From assembly GCA_021772875.1 (NCBI GenBank), contig JAJFLD010000140.1, positions 1 to 8,354 of the forward strand: a stretch of DNA of 8,354 nt, read 5' to 3'. The number at the start of each line of letters is the position of its first letter. The stretch's first letter is position 1. Positions 1 through 6,619 of this stretch are shown in pieces. The notes beneath the pieces were generated by a model. The model did no database searches. It worked only from the letters and a program-made list of their open reading frames with translations, and was not told where the DNA came from. A program made the position numbers and the translations under genes. Source of the stretch: Ghiorsea sp. GTDB taxonomy: Bacteria > Pseudomonadota > Zetaproteobacteria > Mariprofundales > Mariprofundaceae.

Positions 1-207
1 ATTCTTAATGATTTGTATGTTCAGCCTAACTACAGAGGTCAGGGATTTGGAAAAGCTTTGATTGAACATGCCTTGAAAGAAGCAAAAGCTATGGGTTATC
101 AACGTTTGCAATGGTTAACAGCCCAAGATAACAAAGCTGCCCAAGCGTTGTATGGCAAGCTTGGTGCACAGCAAAGTACTTGGTTTTTTTATGCTAAAGA
201 AACTTAG
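1..207 (+). CDS. GNAT family N-acetyltransferase, 3' part (5' end outside window)
   Basis: The frame is open from the first base and ends at TAG, leaving 68 residues that start ILNDLYVQPNYRGQGFGKAL. The RGQGFG stretch matches the R/Q-x-x-G-x-G/A acetyl-CoA pyrophosphate-binding loop (motif A) of GNAT enzymes. The following helix and the LYGKLGAQQSTWFFY tail fit the motif B region and C-terminal strand. Such enzymes move an acetyl group from acetyl-CoA to an amine; the substrate cannot be told from this fragment. It aligns without gaps to the end of the next gene (42 of 63 residues identical by hand count), so the two are tandem paralogs. A TTG at 13 could be mistaken for a start, but the conserved residues before it show that the gene begins upstream of the window. 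Confidence 0.9.
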   Translation: MLNDLYVQPNYRGQGFGKALIEHALKEAKAMGYQRLQWLTAQDNKAAQALYGKLGAQQSTWFFYAKET

Positions 208-276
208 CAATTAAGTAGATGTCATTCATTTAAATCTATGTATTCTTTACATTTTATACTATGAGAGGTTGCTTAT

Positions 277-702
277 ATGATTAAACAAGTAACAGCAGAT
301 AATTTAAATGATTTTTTGCCTCTTATGAAAGAATATCAAACTTTTTACGGTGTTGAACATACAGACACAGAAAAGAATAAAAGCTATTTCTCTCAATTTA
401 CCACCAGCAATAATAATGGCGCACTGCATCTTTTATACCTTGGCGGAAAAGCTATTGGTTTCACCGTTGTTTACAAAGGGTTCTCAAGCACACGCGCAGA
501 AGAAATTGCCATTTTAAATGATTTATATGTTCAAGAGGACTACAGAGGTCAAGGTTTTGGCAAAGCTTTGATGCAACACGCACTCAAAGAAGCAAAATCT
601 TTGGGGTATAAACGTTTACAGTGGTTCTCAGCGCAAAACAACAACATTGTAAAGAAACTATACAACGGCCTAGGCACAAAACAAAGTGTGTGGTCTTTTT
701 AA
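277..702 (+). CDS. GNAT family N-acetyltransferase (tandem paralog of the preceding gene)
   Basis: This 141-residue protein is a small single-domain GNAT acetyltransferase, probably cytosolic. Residues 1-30 form the N-terminal strand and helix. Residues 73-87 (ending LYVQ) are the strand leading into motif A, with R90-G-Q-G93-F-G95 as the acetyl-CoA phosphate-binding loop, and residues about 115-140 form the motif B region. The ATG at 277 is preceded by GAGAGG at 263-268, eight bases before the start, which fixes the start well. The last 63 residues align gap-free with the preceding gene, but this copy stops right after VWSF and lacks the final YAKET-like tail. The 69-bp gap to the preceding gene shows no clear terminator, so the pair may be co-transcribed. 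The acceptor substrate is unknown; amine or polyamine, antibiotic, or protein N-terminus acetylation are all possible. Confidence 0.9.
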   Translation: MIKQVTADNLNDFLPLMKEYQTFYGVEHTDTEKNKSYFSQFTTSNNNGALHLLYLGGKAIGFTVVYKGFSSTRAEEIAILNDLYVQEDYRGQGFGKALMQHALKEAKSLGYKRLQWFSAQNNNIVKKLYNGLGTKQSVWSF

Positions 703-776
703 ATTTAAAGAACTCATCATTTCATGTTTTTCAACTGTCACCATTTAGCTTTTCAATGTCAATTGCACGCTAAACT

Positions 777-1841
777 TTGAAGTCTTCATCAGGGCAATAC
801 TTTATTGGGCTGGATCACATCAGAGCCCTTGCTGCATTGATTGTATTCTCTTGGCATTTCATTCATGTCAACAATGGGCAATACGCCCCACCACCATTAT
901 TTCCCTTATCCATACTCACTGAAGGGCATACTGGCGTTGCACTTTTCATGGCCTTAAGTGGTTATTTATTTGCAAAATTATTGGATGATAAAGAAATCAT
1001 ATTTATATCATTTATCTGGAACCGCTTATTGCGGCTTTTGCCATTGTTATGTGTTGTTATCATCATTTTTGGTATTCAACAATATTTTGCCAATGCGAGC
1101 ATGCTTTCATATGCCAAACGTATTCTGACTGGCCTTATTGAGCCAAGCCTTCCAAATGGTGGTTGGTCAATCACAGCAGAATTTCATTTTTATCTTTTGC
1201 TCCCAGCTTTACTCTTTCTGACAAGGACATGGAAATATTCCCTCATTGTTATCATTCTGCTTGCTATCCTTATCCGCATATTTTTACACCATAAGTTTGG
1301 ACAAGTACAAACCCTTTCGTATTACACAATTATAGGCAGAATCGACCAGTTTTTATTTGGTATTTTAGCTTATCAATTTAGAAATCGTATTGCAGGGAAA
1401 CACTTGTTTATTATTGCTGTTCTTTTGATGTTTGCTACTTTTTATTGGTATTTTGACGCTTTAGGTGGTTTCTATAAATTTCCATCTTATCCATCACCCA
1501 GCACACTCTGGATATATATTCCAACCATAGAAGGCTTTGCTTATGCAGTAATCATTGCTTGGTATGATAATTCATTCACCCATACTCAAGGAAAAATTTC
1601 ACGGTTCATCGCACGTATTGGAACATATTCGTATTCTATCTATTTATTACACTTCTTTATTGTGTTTAACTTGGCTCATTTCATTGATCATTATGTGATT
1701 AACTTAAGCAATATTTACCTCTCTCTTTTATTCTCTCTTTTAGGTTTTTTTGTGATGATACCTATTGGTTATATAAGTTATCGTTTTATCGAGCTACCTT
1801 TTTTGAGGTTCCGAACCCAATACATTCTTTCGAAGAAATAA
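777..1841 (+). CDS. acyltransferase-3 family integral membrane protein (OafA/YrhL-like)
   Basis: This 354-residue protein is rich in hydrophobic helices (about ten) along its length, as in membrane acyltransferases that O-acylate cell-surface glycans. Family signatures are visible in order: LDHIRALAALIVFSWHF at residues 12-28 with R16 and the conserved H27; the R83-x-x-R86-x-x-P89 motif; GGWSITAEFHFYLLLP at 128-143; YSYSIYLLHFF near 285-294; and FIELPF at 337-342. The length is normal for the family. The likely target is a surface polysaccharide or LPS sugar, but no glycan genes lie nearby to confirm it. The start is weak: TTG at 777 has no recognisable ribosome-binding site, and the frame is closed by TAA at 771-773. 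Just upstream, in the same frame, ATG at 756 reads MSIAR and then that stop. The gene converges on the M48 gene with a 14-bp gap. Confidence 0.85.
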   Translation: MKSSSGQYFIGLDHIRALAALIVFSWHFIHVNNGQYAPPPLFPLSILTEGHTGVALFMALSGYLFAKLLDDKEIIFISFIWNRLLRLLPLLCVVIIIFGIQQYFANASMLSYAKRILTGLIEPSLPNGGWSITAEFHFYLLLPALLFLTRTWKYSLIVIILLAILIRIFLHHKFGQVQTLSYYTIIGRIDQFLFGILAYQFRNRIAGKHLFIIAVLLMFATFYWYFDALGGFYKFPSYPSPSTLWIYIPTIEGFAYAVIIAWYDNSFTHTQGKISRFIARIGTYSYSIYLLHFFIVFNLAHFIDHYVINLSNIYLSLLFSLLGFFVMIPIGYISYRFIELPFLRFRTQYILSKK

Positions 1842-1855
1842 GACCCTAACTCTAT

Positions 1856-3775
1856 TTAAACAGCACTTGCGACTACATGGCTGCTATTCACTAAAGCAGG
1901 CATAGGACAACCCAGCAATGTTGCAATCAAACGCACAGTTTCTAATTCTTCAGTGCTTACTATACCATCACTTAAAACACAAAAAACCACAGCCTGAAGT
2001 AATATTTTCTTATCTTCAAAAGAGCACAGGTTTAATTTTTCCAACGCTTCCCCCACATCTTTTAAATTCGACTTATGCGTTGTTTTGATGTGATATCCAG
2101 GAAACAACTGCTCAACTGCTTCTTGTAAGATGAGTTGTGGCTTTTTATCAGCATTAATTTGACACACCATGCCCAGCAAAATTAACGCTTGTTTTTTGAG
2201 TTCTGCTATAGCGATAACCTGCCTTGTAGCTTTACCACCTTGTAAATCAAAAGCATATAAAAAATGATGGTAACTAAGATACTCAAATAAACTGACGTGA
2301 TAATTAACGGCTATGAGTTTTTTAAGCGTGTTCAGAAACATTTTATGCTCAGATACCGTTAAATCCATCAAATAAGGCGTAACTAAATCCAAACAAGGTA
2401 AACGGAGGTTCGCCGTTATTTTTGGCATCAAACGGCGCAAACGAACTACTTCTGTTAGCGCATCCGATGAATCCTCTTTCGGTATACATGATAACTGTTT
2501 TGTCACAATCACTTTGTCTTCATCCAGAAGTAAATAATACACCATGGCTTTTGCGGTTTTAGATTGATATAAGTTTTCATGAATTGCTTCTGGAATTTGT
2601 GTTAATAAATGTTGGGCATGATGCAAATGATTTATATCTGGTTCGCCAATAGATTGCATCACCTGAGCAACATTATTATTCAATTGTTCGCGTGATGGCG
2701 TAGGGGTAAAAAAAAGATTGGCCAACGTTTTATTTTGGAAACGTACACTCGCTTCATCAATCTCTTTCACCCGACCTCGAAACGTCGGGTCAATACGCTT
2801 AATGCGGGAGGCCAAAGGCGGATGTGTTGCCCACCAATTGCTTTGCCACCAAACTTGCAAGGCTTCACCAAAAAACAAGTGGCTCACCTGTTGAACTTCG
2901 GGCAAAGTAAGTTTTGAGCCTGGCCTATAACCACCAATTACCTTTAAAGCATTACCAATACCTTCTGGGTTTCTCGTAAACTGGACTGCTGAGGCATCAG
3001 CTAAATATTCTCGCTGCCGAGACATGGCGGCTTTGATAAAGTCTGCTGCCAACAAACCCAGTAACCCAAAGCCGAAGAACAATAACCCTGAAAACATCAA
3101 TACGGGATGCATAACCCGTCCATAAGTAGAATACTGCATCGAATTTCGCCCAGCAATCATCACAATACCCAGATCAGAAATCATGGAAATACCATGTAAT
3201 AATCCCATCATTTTCATTTTCAATAAAGTATCACTATGCAATAAATGACTAAATTCATGTGCAACCACACCTTGTAATTCATCACGCTTTAACATCTCTA
3301 TCGCACCACGCGTCACAGCAATCACTGTATCTTTGTATGCATAACCTGCTGCAAAAGCATTAACCCCTTGCTGCTCCAAAATAAAAATTACTGGCCTTGG
3401 CACACCTGAAGCAATAGCCATTTCTTCAATCACATTACGCAACTGTTTCTCTTGAGGGTCTTTAGTTCTGCGCAAACGTTTACCACCAAGCATTTGTGCA
3501 ATAGCAATGCCTCCACCTTTTTTAAGCTGATTAACCTTGTACCAACTACCTGACAAAATTACCGCCATCGTAGCGATAGTGATCATTACAAAACGTGTGA
3601 AATCCCAAAAGTTCTGTGGCAGCTCAGCATACCGCGTCGCTAAAGGTAAAAGGTAGAGCAGACATGTAGCTGCCACGTACACCGCCACAGCAAGAGCTAA
3701 GATTGCCACCATAAATAATAGGTATAACCACAGCGTATTACGCTTTGCGCTGGCTTTGTATTCAAAAAAATCCAT
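1856..3775 (-). CDS. M48 family membrane zinc metalloprotease with C-terminal extension ending in a TerB-like segment
   Basis: This 639-residue protein is an HtpX/Ste24p-type (M48) membrane metalloprotease, which probably degrades or processes inner-membrane proteins. Two N-terminal hydrophobic segments (about 14-47 and 61-76) precede the protease domain. The zinc site is VVAHEFSHLLHSD with H173, E174 and H177; the third ligand is E256 in SRQREYLADASAV, with D260 nearby, and the M48-typical THPPLASRI follows at 317-325. Further hydrophobic stretches lie near 190-208 and 223-246. HtpX is about 290 residues, so about 300 residues here are extra. The final part (about 585-625) has the DGIVSTEE pattern and flanking helices of TerB-like domains. 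The ATG lies 26 bp after the lemA stop with only a weak ribosome-binding site, so it is probably translated from a lemA–protease transcript. All catalytic residues are intact. The gene is not named htpX because of its length and extension. Confidence 0.9.
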   Translation of the reverse strand: MDFFEYKASAKRNTLWLYLLFMVAILALAVAVYVAATCLLYLLPLATRYAELPQNFWDFTRFVMITIATMAVILSGSWYKVNQLKKGGGIAIAQMLGGKRLRRTKDPQEKQLRNVIEEMAIASGVPRPVIFILEQQGVNAFAAGYAYKDTVIAVTRGAIEMLKRDELQGVVAHEFSHLLHSDTLLKMKMMGLLHGISMISDLGIVMIAGRNSMQYSTYGRVMHPVLMFSGLLFFGFGLLGLLAADFIKAAMSRQREYLADASAVQFTRNPEGIGNALKVIGGYRPGSKLTLPEVQQVSHLFFGEALQVWWQSNWWATHPPLASRIKRIDPTFRGRVKEIDEASVRFQNKTLANLFFTPTPSREQLNNNVAQVMQSIGEPDINHLHHAQHLLTQIPEAIHENLYQSKTAKAMVYYLLLDEDKVIVTKQLSCIPKEDSSDALTEVVRLRRLMPKITANLRLPCLDLVTPYLMDLTVSEHKMFLNTLKKLIAVNYHVSLFEYLSYHHFLYAFDLQGGKATRQVIAIAELKKQALILLGMVCQINADKKPQLILQEAVEQLFPGYHIKTTHKSNLKDVGEALEKLNLCSFEDKKILLQAVVFCVLSDGIVSTEELETVRLIATLLGCPMPALVNSSHVVASAV

Positions 3776-3801
3776 AGCTGACTTAAGATTTTAAAATATG
3801 T

Positions 3802-4398
3802 TTAAAATTTAACGCGTACGGGTTTGGCTTGTTCAGATGCTGTAAGTTCAAAATAAATTGCTTCATTAAAATTGAACATTTTGGCAAGTATCACATCGGG
3901 AAACAACTGGCACTGCCTGTTATAACCCATCACATCATCATTATAGCGCTGACGGGCAAAGGCAATACGGTTTTCAGTGGATGATAGTTCCTCCTGTAGC
4001 TGCGCAATGGTCGTATTGGCTTTAAGGTCTGGATAAGCTTCAGTGAGCGCATTAAAAGATAACATTGAACCACCCAAAGCGGATTCAGCTGTAATCAAGG
4101 ATTGCATGGCTTGGTTATTTGAGGGGTCACGCTGCACAGCTTTCATCGCTGAGGCAGCAGCATTTCTTGCTGAAATAACTGCATCAAGTGTTTCCCGTTC
4201 ATGTGTTAAATAAGCTTTAGCCGCTTCAACCAAATTAGGAATCAAATCGTAACGGCGGTTGAGTTGCACATCAATCTGGGAAAAAGCATTTTTGAAATAG
4301 TTTTTTAATGTTACCAAACGATTGTAAATCACCACAATCCATAAGATAAAAACCACAAAAACACCCAAAATAATCAACGCCAAAGTACCTAATGTCAT
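3802..4398 (-). CDS. lemA: LemA family membrane protein
   Basis: This 198-residue protein has one N-terminal membrane segment (about 4-25) followed by a long helical domain, the usual LemA plan. Family motifs are clear: QLNRRYDLIPNLVEAAKAY at 45-63, HERETLDAVISARNAA at 66-81, and LSSTENRIAFARQRYNDDV near 138-156, followed by FPDVILAKMF. The function of LemA proteins is poorly understood; they often sit beside M48 proteases or membrane-remodelling genes, as here. The ATG at 4398-4396 has a strong ribosome-binding site (AAGGAGT, plus-strand 4404-4410), five bases from the start, which makes the start secure. It is the promoter-proximal gene of a probable two-gene unit with the downstream protease, and it is divergent from prfB across 134 bp. 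Confidence 0.95.
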   Translation of the reverse strand: MTLGTLALIILGVFVVFILWIVVIYNRLVTLKNYFKNAFSQIDVQLNRRYDLIPNLVEAAKAYLTHERETLDAVISARNAAASAMKAVQRDPSNNQAMQSLITAESALGGSMLSFNALTEAYPDLKANTTIAQLQEELSSTENRIAFARQRYNDDVMGYNRQCQLFPDVILAKMFNFNEAIYFELTASEQAKPVRVKF

Positions 4399-4426
4399 AT
4401 TCCACTCCTTTTTATCATGTTATGAA

Positions 4427-4454
4427 AGTATAACAATAATAAGTCCTTCTGCAA
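4427..4454 (-). promoter_or_regulatory. possible sigma70-type promoter for lemA and the M48 gene
   Basis: On the minus strand, TTGCAG (plus 4449-4454) lies 16 bases before TATACT (plus 4427-4432). The -10 matches TATAAT at five of six positions, while the -35 shares only the TTG. The predicted transcript would start about 20-25 bases before the lemA start codon, just ahead of its strong ribosome-binding site. The -35 overlaps a near-palindrome at 4444-4459. This rests on pattern match and placement alone. Confidence 0.35.
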
Positions 4455-4459
4455 AAGGA
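4444..4459. repeat. near-palindrome in the lemA/prfB divergent region, possible operator
   Basis: The sequence tccttctgcaaaagga is an imperfect 16-bp inverted repeat, with TCCTT and AAGGA arms around a TGCA core and one mismatched pair. It overlaps the proposed -35 of the lemA promoter and sits about 75 bp before prfB. That is a sensible place for a regulator site, but no known operator consensus is recognised and chance cannot be excluded. Confidence 0.3.
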
Positions 4460-4473
4460 TAACGTCGTAACCA

Positions 4474-4501
4474 TTGCTTTAAAACGCTAAAATAGTATCT
4501 T
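4474..4501 (+). promoter_or_regulatory. weak candidate promoter for prfB–era–recO
   Basis: TTGCTT (4474-4479) is followed after 16 bases by TATCTT (4496-4501). Each shares three or four bases with the sigma70 consensus. It is the best-spaced pair I could find in the 134-bp region upstream of prfB and would start a transcript shortly before the ribosome-binding site at 4523. The match is poor, and the overlapping TAAAAT at 4488-4493 has no partner -35 at a suitable distance. Confidence 0.22.
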
Positions 4502-4522
4502 GCCAGACCTTTTCACCCTTTT

Positions 4523-4526
4523 GGAG
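4523..4526 (+). promoter_or_regulatory. ribosome-binding site of prfB (decides the true start)
   Basis: GGAG lies six bases before the ATG at 4533. It places the start in a different frame from the long downstream reading frame. This is what identifies the short 28-codon leading frame as the real beginning of prfB, rather than the TTG at 4540 in the downstream frame. Confidence 0.8.
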
Positions 4527-4532
4527 TAACAC

Positions 4533-5676
4533 ATGAGCATTGAAGACCAAATCGCAGGTTTTAGAACTAGAGCCGAAGATTACAGCAGCCGTTTGGACTC
4601 GCTACGGAGGTCACTTTGACCTTGAAAACAAGATTGATGAACTAAGAGAGTTAGACGCACGCACACAAGACCCAAGCCTTTGGGACAAACCCGATGAAGC
4701 ACAAAAGTTGATGCAGAAAAAAACCAACTTAGAGCGCAGCATCAATGGTTTTAACAAATCATTTTCCACCTTAGAAGATGCATCCATGTTATTTGAAATG
4801 GGTATGGAAGAAAATGATCAAGACTCTAAATTAGAAGCTGTGGCTGAAATTGATAAAGTTCAAAAAGAAATTGAAGCTTTTGAACTTGCCCAAATGTTGG
4901 GTGGTGAGACAGATATGGAGTCTGCCTTTCTTGATATCAATTCAGGTTCTGGCGGCACAGAGGCTCAAGATTGGGCTGAAATTTTACTTCGTATGTATCT
5001 GCGTTGGGCAGAGCGTAAAGGTTTTAAAACTGAGCTGGTTGAATGCACCGCAGGTGAAGAAGCAGGTATCAAGTCGGTAACTGTGTCGATTAAAGGCGAA
5101 TATGCTTATGGTTTTTTAAAAGCTGAAATTGGCGTCCATCGCTTGGTTCGCAAATCTCCTTTTGATTCGGGCAACCGTAGACACACGTCTTTTGCTTCAG
5201 TATTTGCCTTTCCTGATATCGATAGAGAAATTGATATTGATATCAACCCTGCCGATGTACGCATTGATACTTATCGTGCCTCAGGTTCTGGTGGCCAGCA
5301 TATCAATAAAACCGATTCAGCTGTGCGTATGACTCATATACCTACCAATGTGGTAGTGCAATGCCAAAGTGATCGCTCACAACATAAAAATCGTGATGCT
5401 TGCTGGAAGATGTTAAAAGCACGTTTATACGAACGTGAACTTGAATTTCAACAAGTTGAGAAACAAGGTTTAGAAGATAGCAAAACCGATATTGGTTGGG
5501 GGCATCAGATTCGCTCTTATGTCTTGGATCAATCACGCATCAAAGATTTACGTACTGGTATGGAAACAAGCAATACCCAAAACTTTTTAGATGGCGATAT
5601 TGATGACTTCATCTCTGCTAAACTGATGGGCATTACCCGCGATGGGGCCTTAGAAGGAGCGCTAAACGATGAATGA
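4533..5676 (+). CDS. prfB: peptide chain release factor 2, two frames joined by programmed +1 frameshift
   Basis: RF2 recognises UGA and UAA in the ribosomal A site and triggers peptide release. The first frame is ATG at 4533, 28 codons beginning MSIEDQIAGFRTRAEDYSSR, ending at TGA 4617-4619. Skipping one base continues as DLENKIDELRELDAR to TGA at 5674-5676, giving 380 residues (E. coli RF2 has 365). In the joined protein the codon-recognition tripeptide SPF is at 208-210, which marks RF2 rather than RF1, and the catalytic GGQ is at 253-255 within GSGGQHINKTDSAVR. GSGGTEAQDW, RKSPFDSGNRRHTSF and SDIGW-type IGWGHQIRSYVLD segments are also typical. A naive caller would start at TTG 4540 and give 26 wrong N-terminal residues. 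RF2 levels normally control this frameshift. The gene heads a prfB–era–recO unit and overlaps era by 8 bp. Confidence 0.97.
4606..4620 (+). promoter_or_regulatory. prfB programmed +1 frameshift site
   Basis: GGAGG (4606-4610), an internal Shine-Dalgarno-like sequence, is followed by three bases (TCA), the slippery CTT codon (4614-4616) and the in-frame TGA stop with C after it (4617-4620). Element order and spacing match the known E. coli site (AGGGGG, three bases, CTT TGA C). The peptidyl-tRNA on CTT slips to TTT and translation continues at GAC. Low RF2 slows termination at the UGA and so raises frameshifting, making RF2 control its own synthesis. Confidence 0.95.
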
Positions 5677-6613
5677 ATCTTTTGAAGATATGATTAGGAA
5701 TGTTGAAACCTTTACCACTGATAATGAAAATTATCTCTGTGGTTCAGTTGCACTTTTAGGTCGGCCTAATGTCGGCAAGTCAACTTTGATGAACAAAATC
5801 ATTGGCACCAAAGTCGCCATTGTAACACCCAAACCACAAACCACGCGCCATCGTATTCTAGGCATCCATAGTGATGAAGATAAACAAATTGTTTTTGTTG
5901 ATACACCTGGCATTCATAAAGGTTCACAGCAGTTAAACCGCAACATGGTTAAGGTAGCTTATACAGCCGCCGAAGAAGCTGATGTCTTGTGTATCATGCA
6001 AGATGGGTCCAAACCCATGGATAGGGGCACAATGGCTATCATCGAGCGTTTTGCTGAAGGACATTTGGATAAACCTCGGATTCATATCATCAACAAAATT
6101 GATCAATCTAATAAAGATCGTTTGCTACCGCGGTTACAAGAAATTCAAAAACTCGACCCCACTGCTGCTGCGTACATCCCTATCTCCGCAAAAAAAGGTT
6201 CACAAGTTGAAGCTTTGGTCAAAGAAATAGCCAAGCATTTACCCAAAGCTCAACCCATGTACGACCCTGAATGGTTCACCGATCAATCACAACGCCAAAT
6301 GGCTGCAGAATATGTACGTGAACAAGTCTTCTTATCGATGTATCAAGAAATACCATTCCAAACGGCCGTGGACATCGAAGAGTTTGTTGACCTTGGCAAT
6401 AAAATTGAAATCACTGCCGTGATTTTAGTGGGCAGCGAGCGCCACAAACCCATGTTAATTGGTAAAAATGGCGAATTGATGAAAAAGATTGGTATCAAAA
6501 CGCGTGAAGGTTTGGAAGAGCTTCTTGGCTGCCAAGTTAACCTCAAACTTTGGGTTAAAGTACAAAAAGATTGGTTTGATAAACCAGGAATTTTAAACGA
6601 TTTAGGGTTATAA
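5669..6613 (+). CDS. era: GTPase Era, ribosome assembly factor
   Basis: Era is a GTPase that binds the 3' end of 16S rRNA and helps mature the 30S subunit; it can associate with the inner membrane. The 314 residues show the full GTPase set: G1 GRPNVGKS (31-38), G2 region PQTTRHR (56-62), G3 DTPG (78-81), G4 NKID (142-145) and G5 SAK (173-175). A C-terminal KH RNA-binding domain follows, with IGKNGELMKKIG at 264-275 and a VNLKLWVKVQKDW tail. The N-terminus before G1 is about 15 residues longer than in E. coli Era (301 residues). The ATG lies inside the end of prfB (8-bp overlap, ATGAATGA) behind AAGGAG at 5654-5659, so translation is probably coupled to prfB. The usual partner rnc is not directly upstream. 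Confidence 0.97.
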   Translation: MNESFEDMIRNVETFTTDNENYLCGSVALLGRPNVGKSTLMNKIIGTKVAIVTPKPQTTRHRILGIHSDEDKQIVFVDTPGIHKGSQQLNRNMVKVAYTAAEEADVLCIMQDGSKPMDRGTMAIIERFAEGHLDKPRIHIINKIDQSNKDRLLPRLQEIQKLDPTAAAYIPISAKKGSQVEALVKEIAKHLPKAQPMYDPEWFTDQSQRQMAAEYVREQVFLSMYQEIPFQTAVDIEEFVDLGNKIEITAVILVGSERHKPMLIGKNGELMKKIGIKTREGLEELLGCQVNLKLWVKVQKDWFDKPGILNDLGL

Positions 6614-6619
6614 TTATTT

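Noticed and set aside
13..207. Independent small gene starting at TTG 13
   Set aside because: Conserved GNAT residues (ILND) come before it in the same frame, and the paralog at 277 shows that most of the protein lies upstream of the window.
255..260. TATACT as a -10 box for the second GNAT gene
   Set aside because: No -35 at a usable distance, and the implied transcription start would fall within the ribosome-binding site.
1824..1838. Hairpin TTCTT-TCG-AAGAA at the end of the acyltransferase gene as a terminator
   Set aside because: The stem is only five mostly A/T pairs, lies within the coding sequence and has no following U tract.
2735..2917. Plus-strand reading frame inside the M48 gene, and other frames inside prfB, era and recO
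   Set aside because: They have no recognisable motifs or start signals and lie wholly within well-supported genes in other frames.
4540..4617. N-terminal extension of the prfB downstream frame from TTG 4540
   Set aside because: It is out of frame with the ribosome-binding site and ATG at 4533, shows no RF2 similarity, and is explained by the frameshift site.
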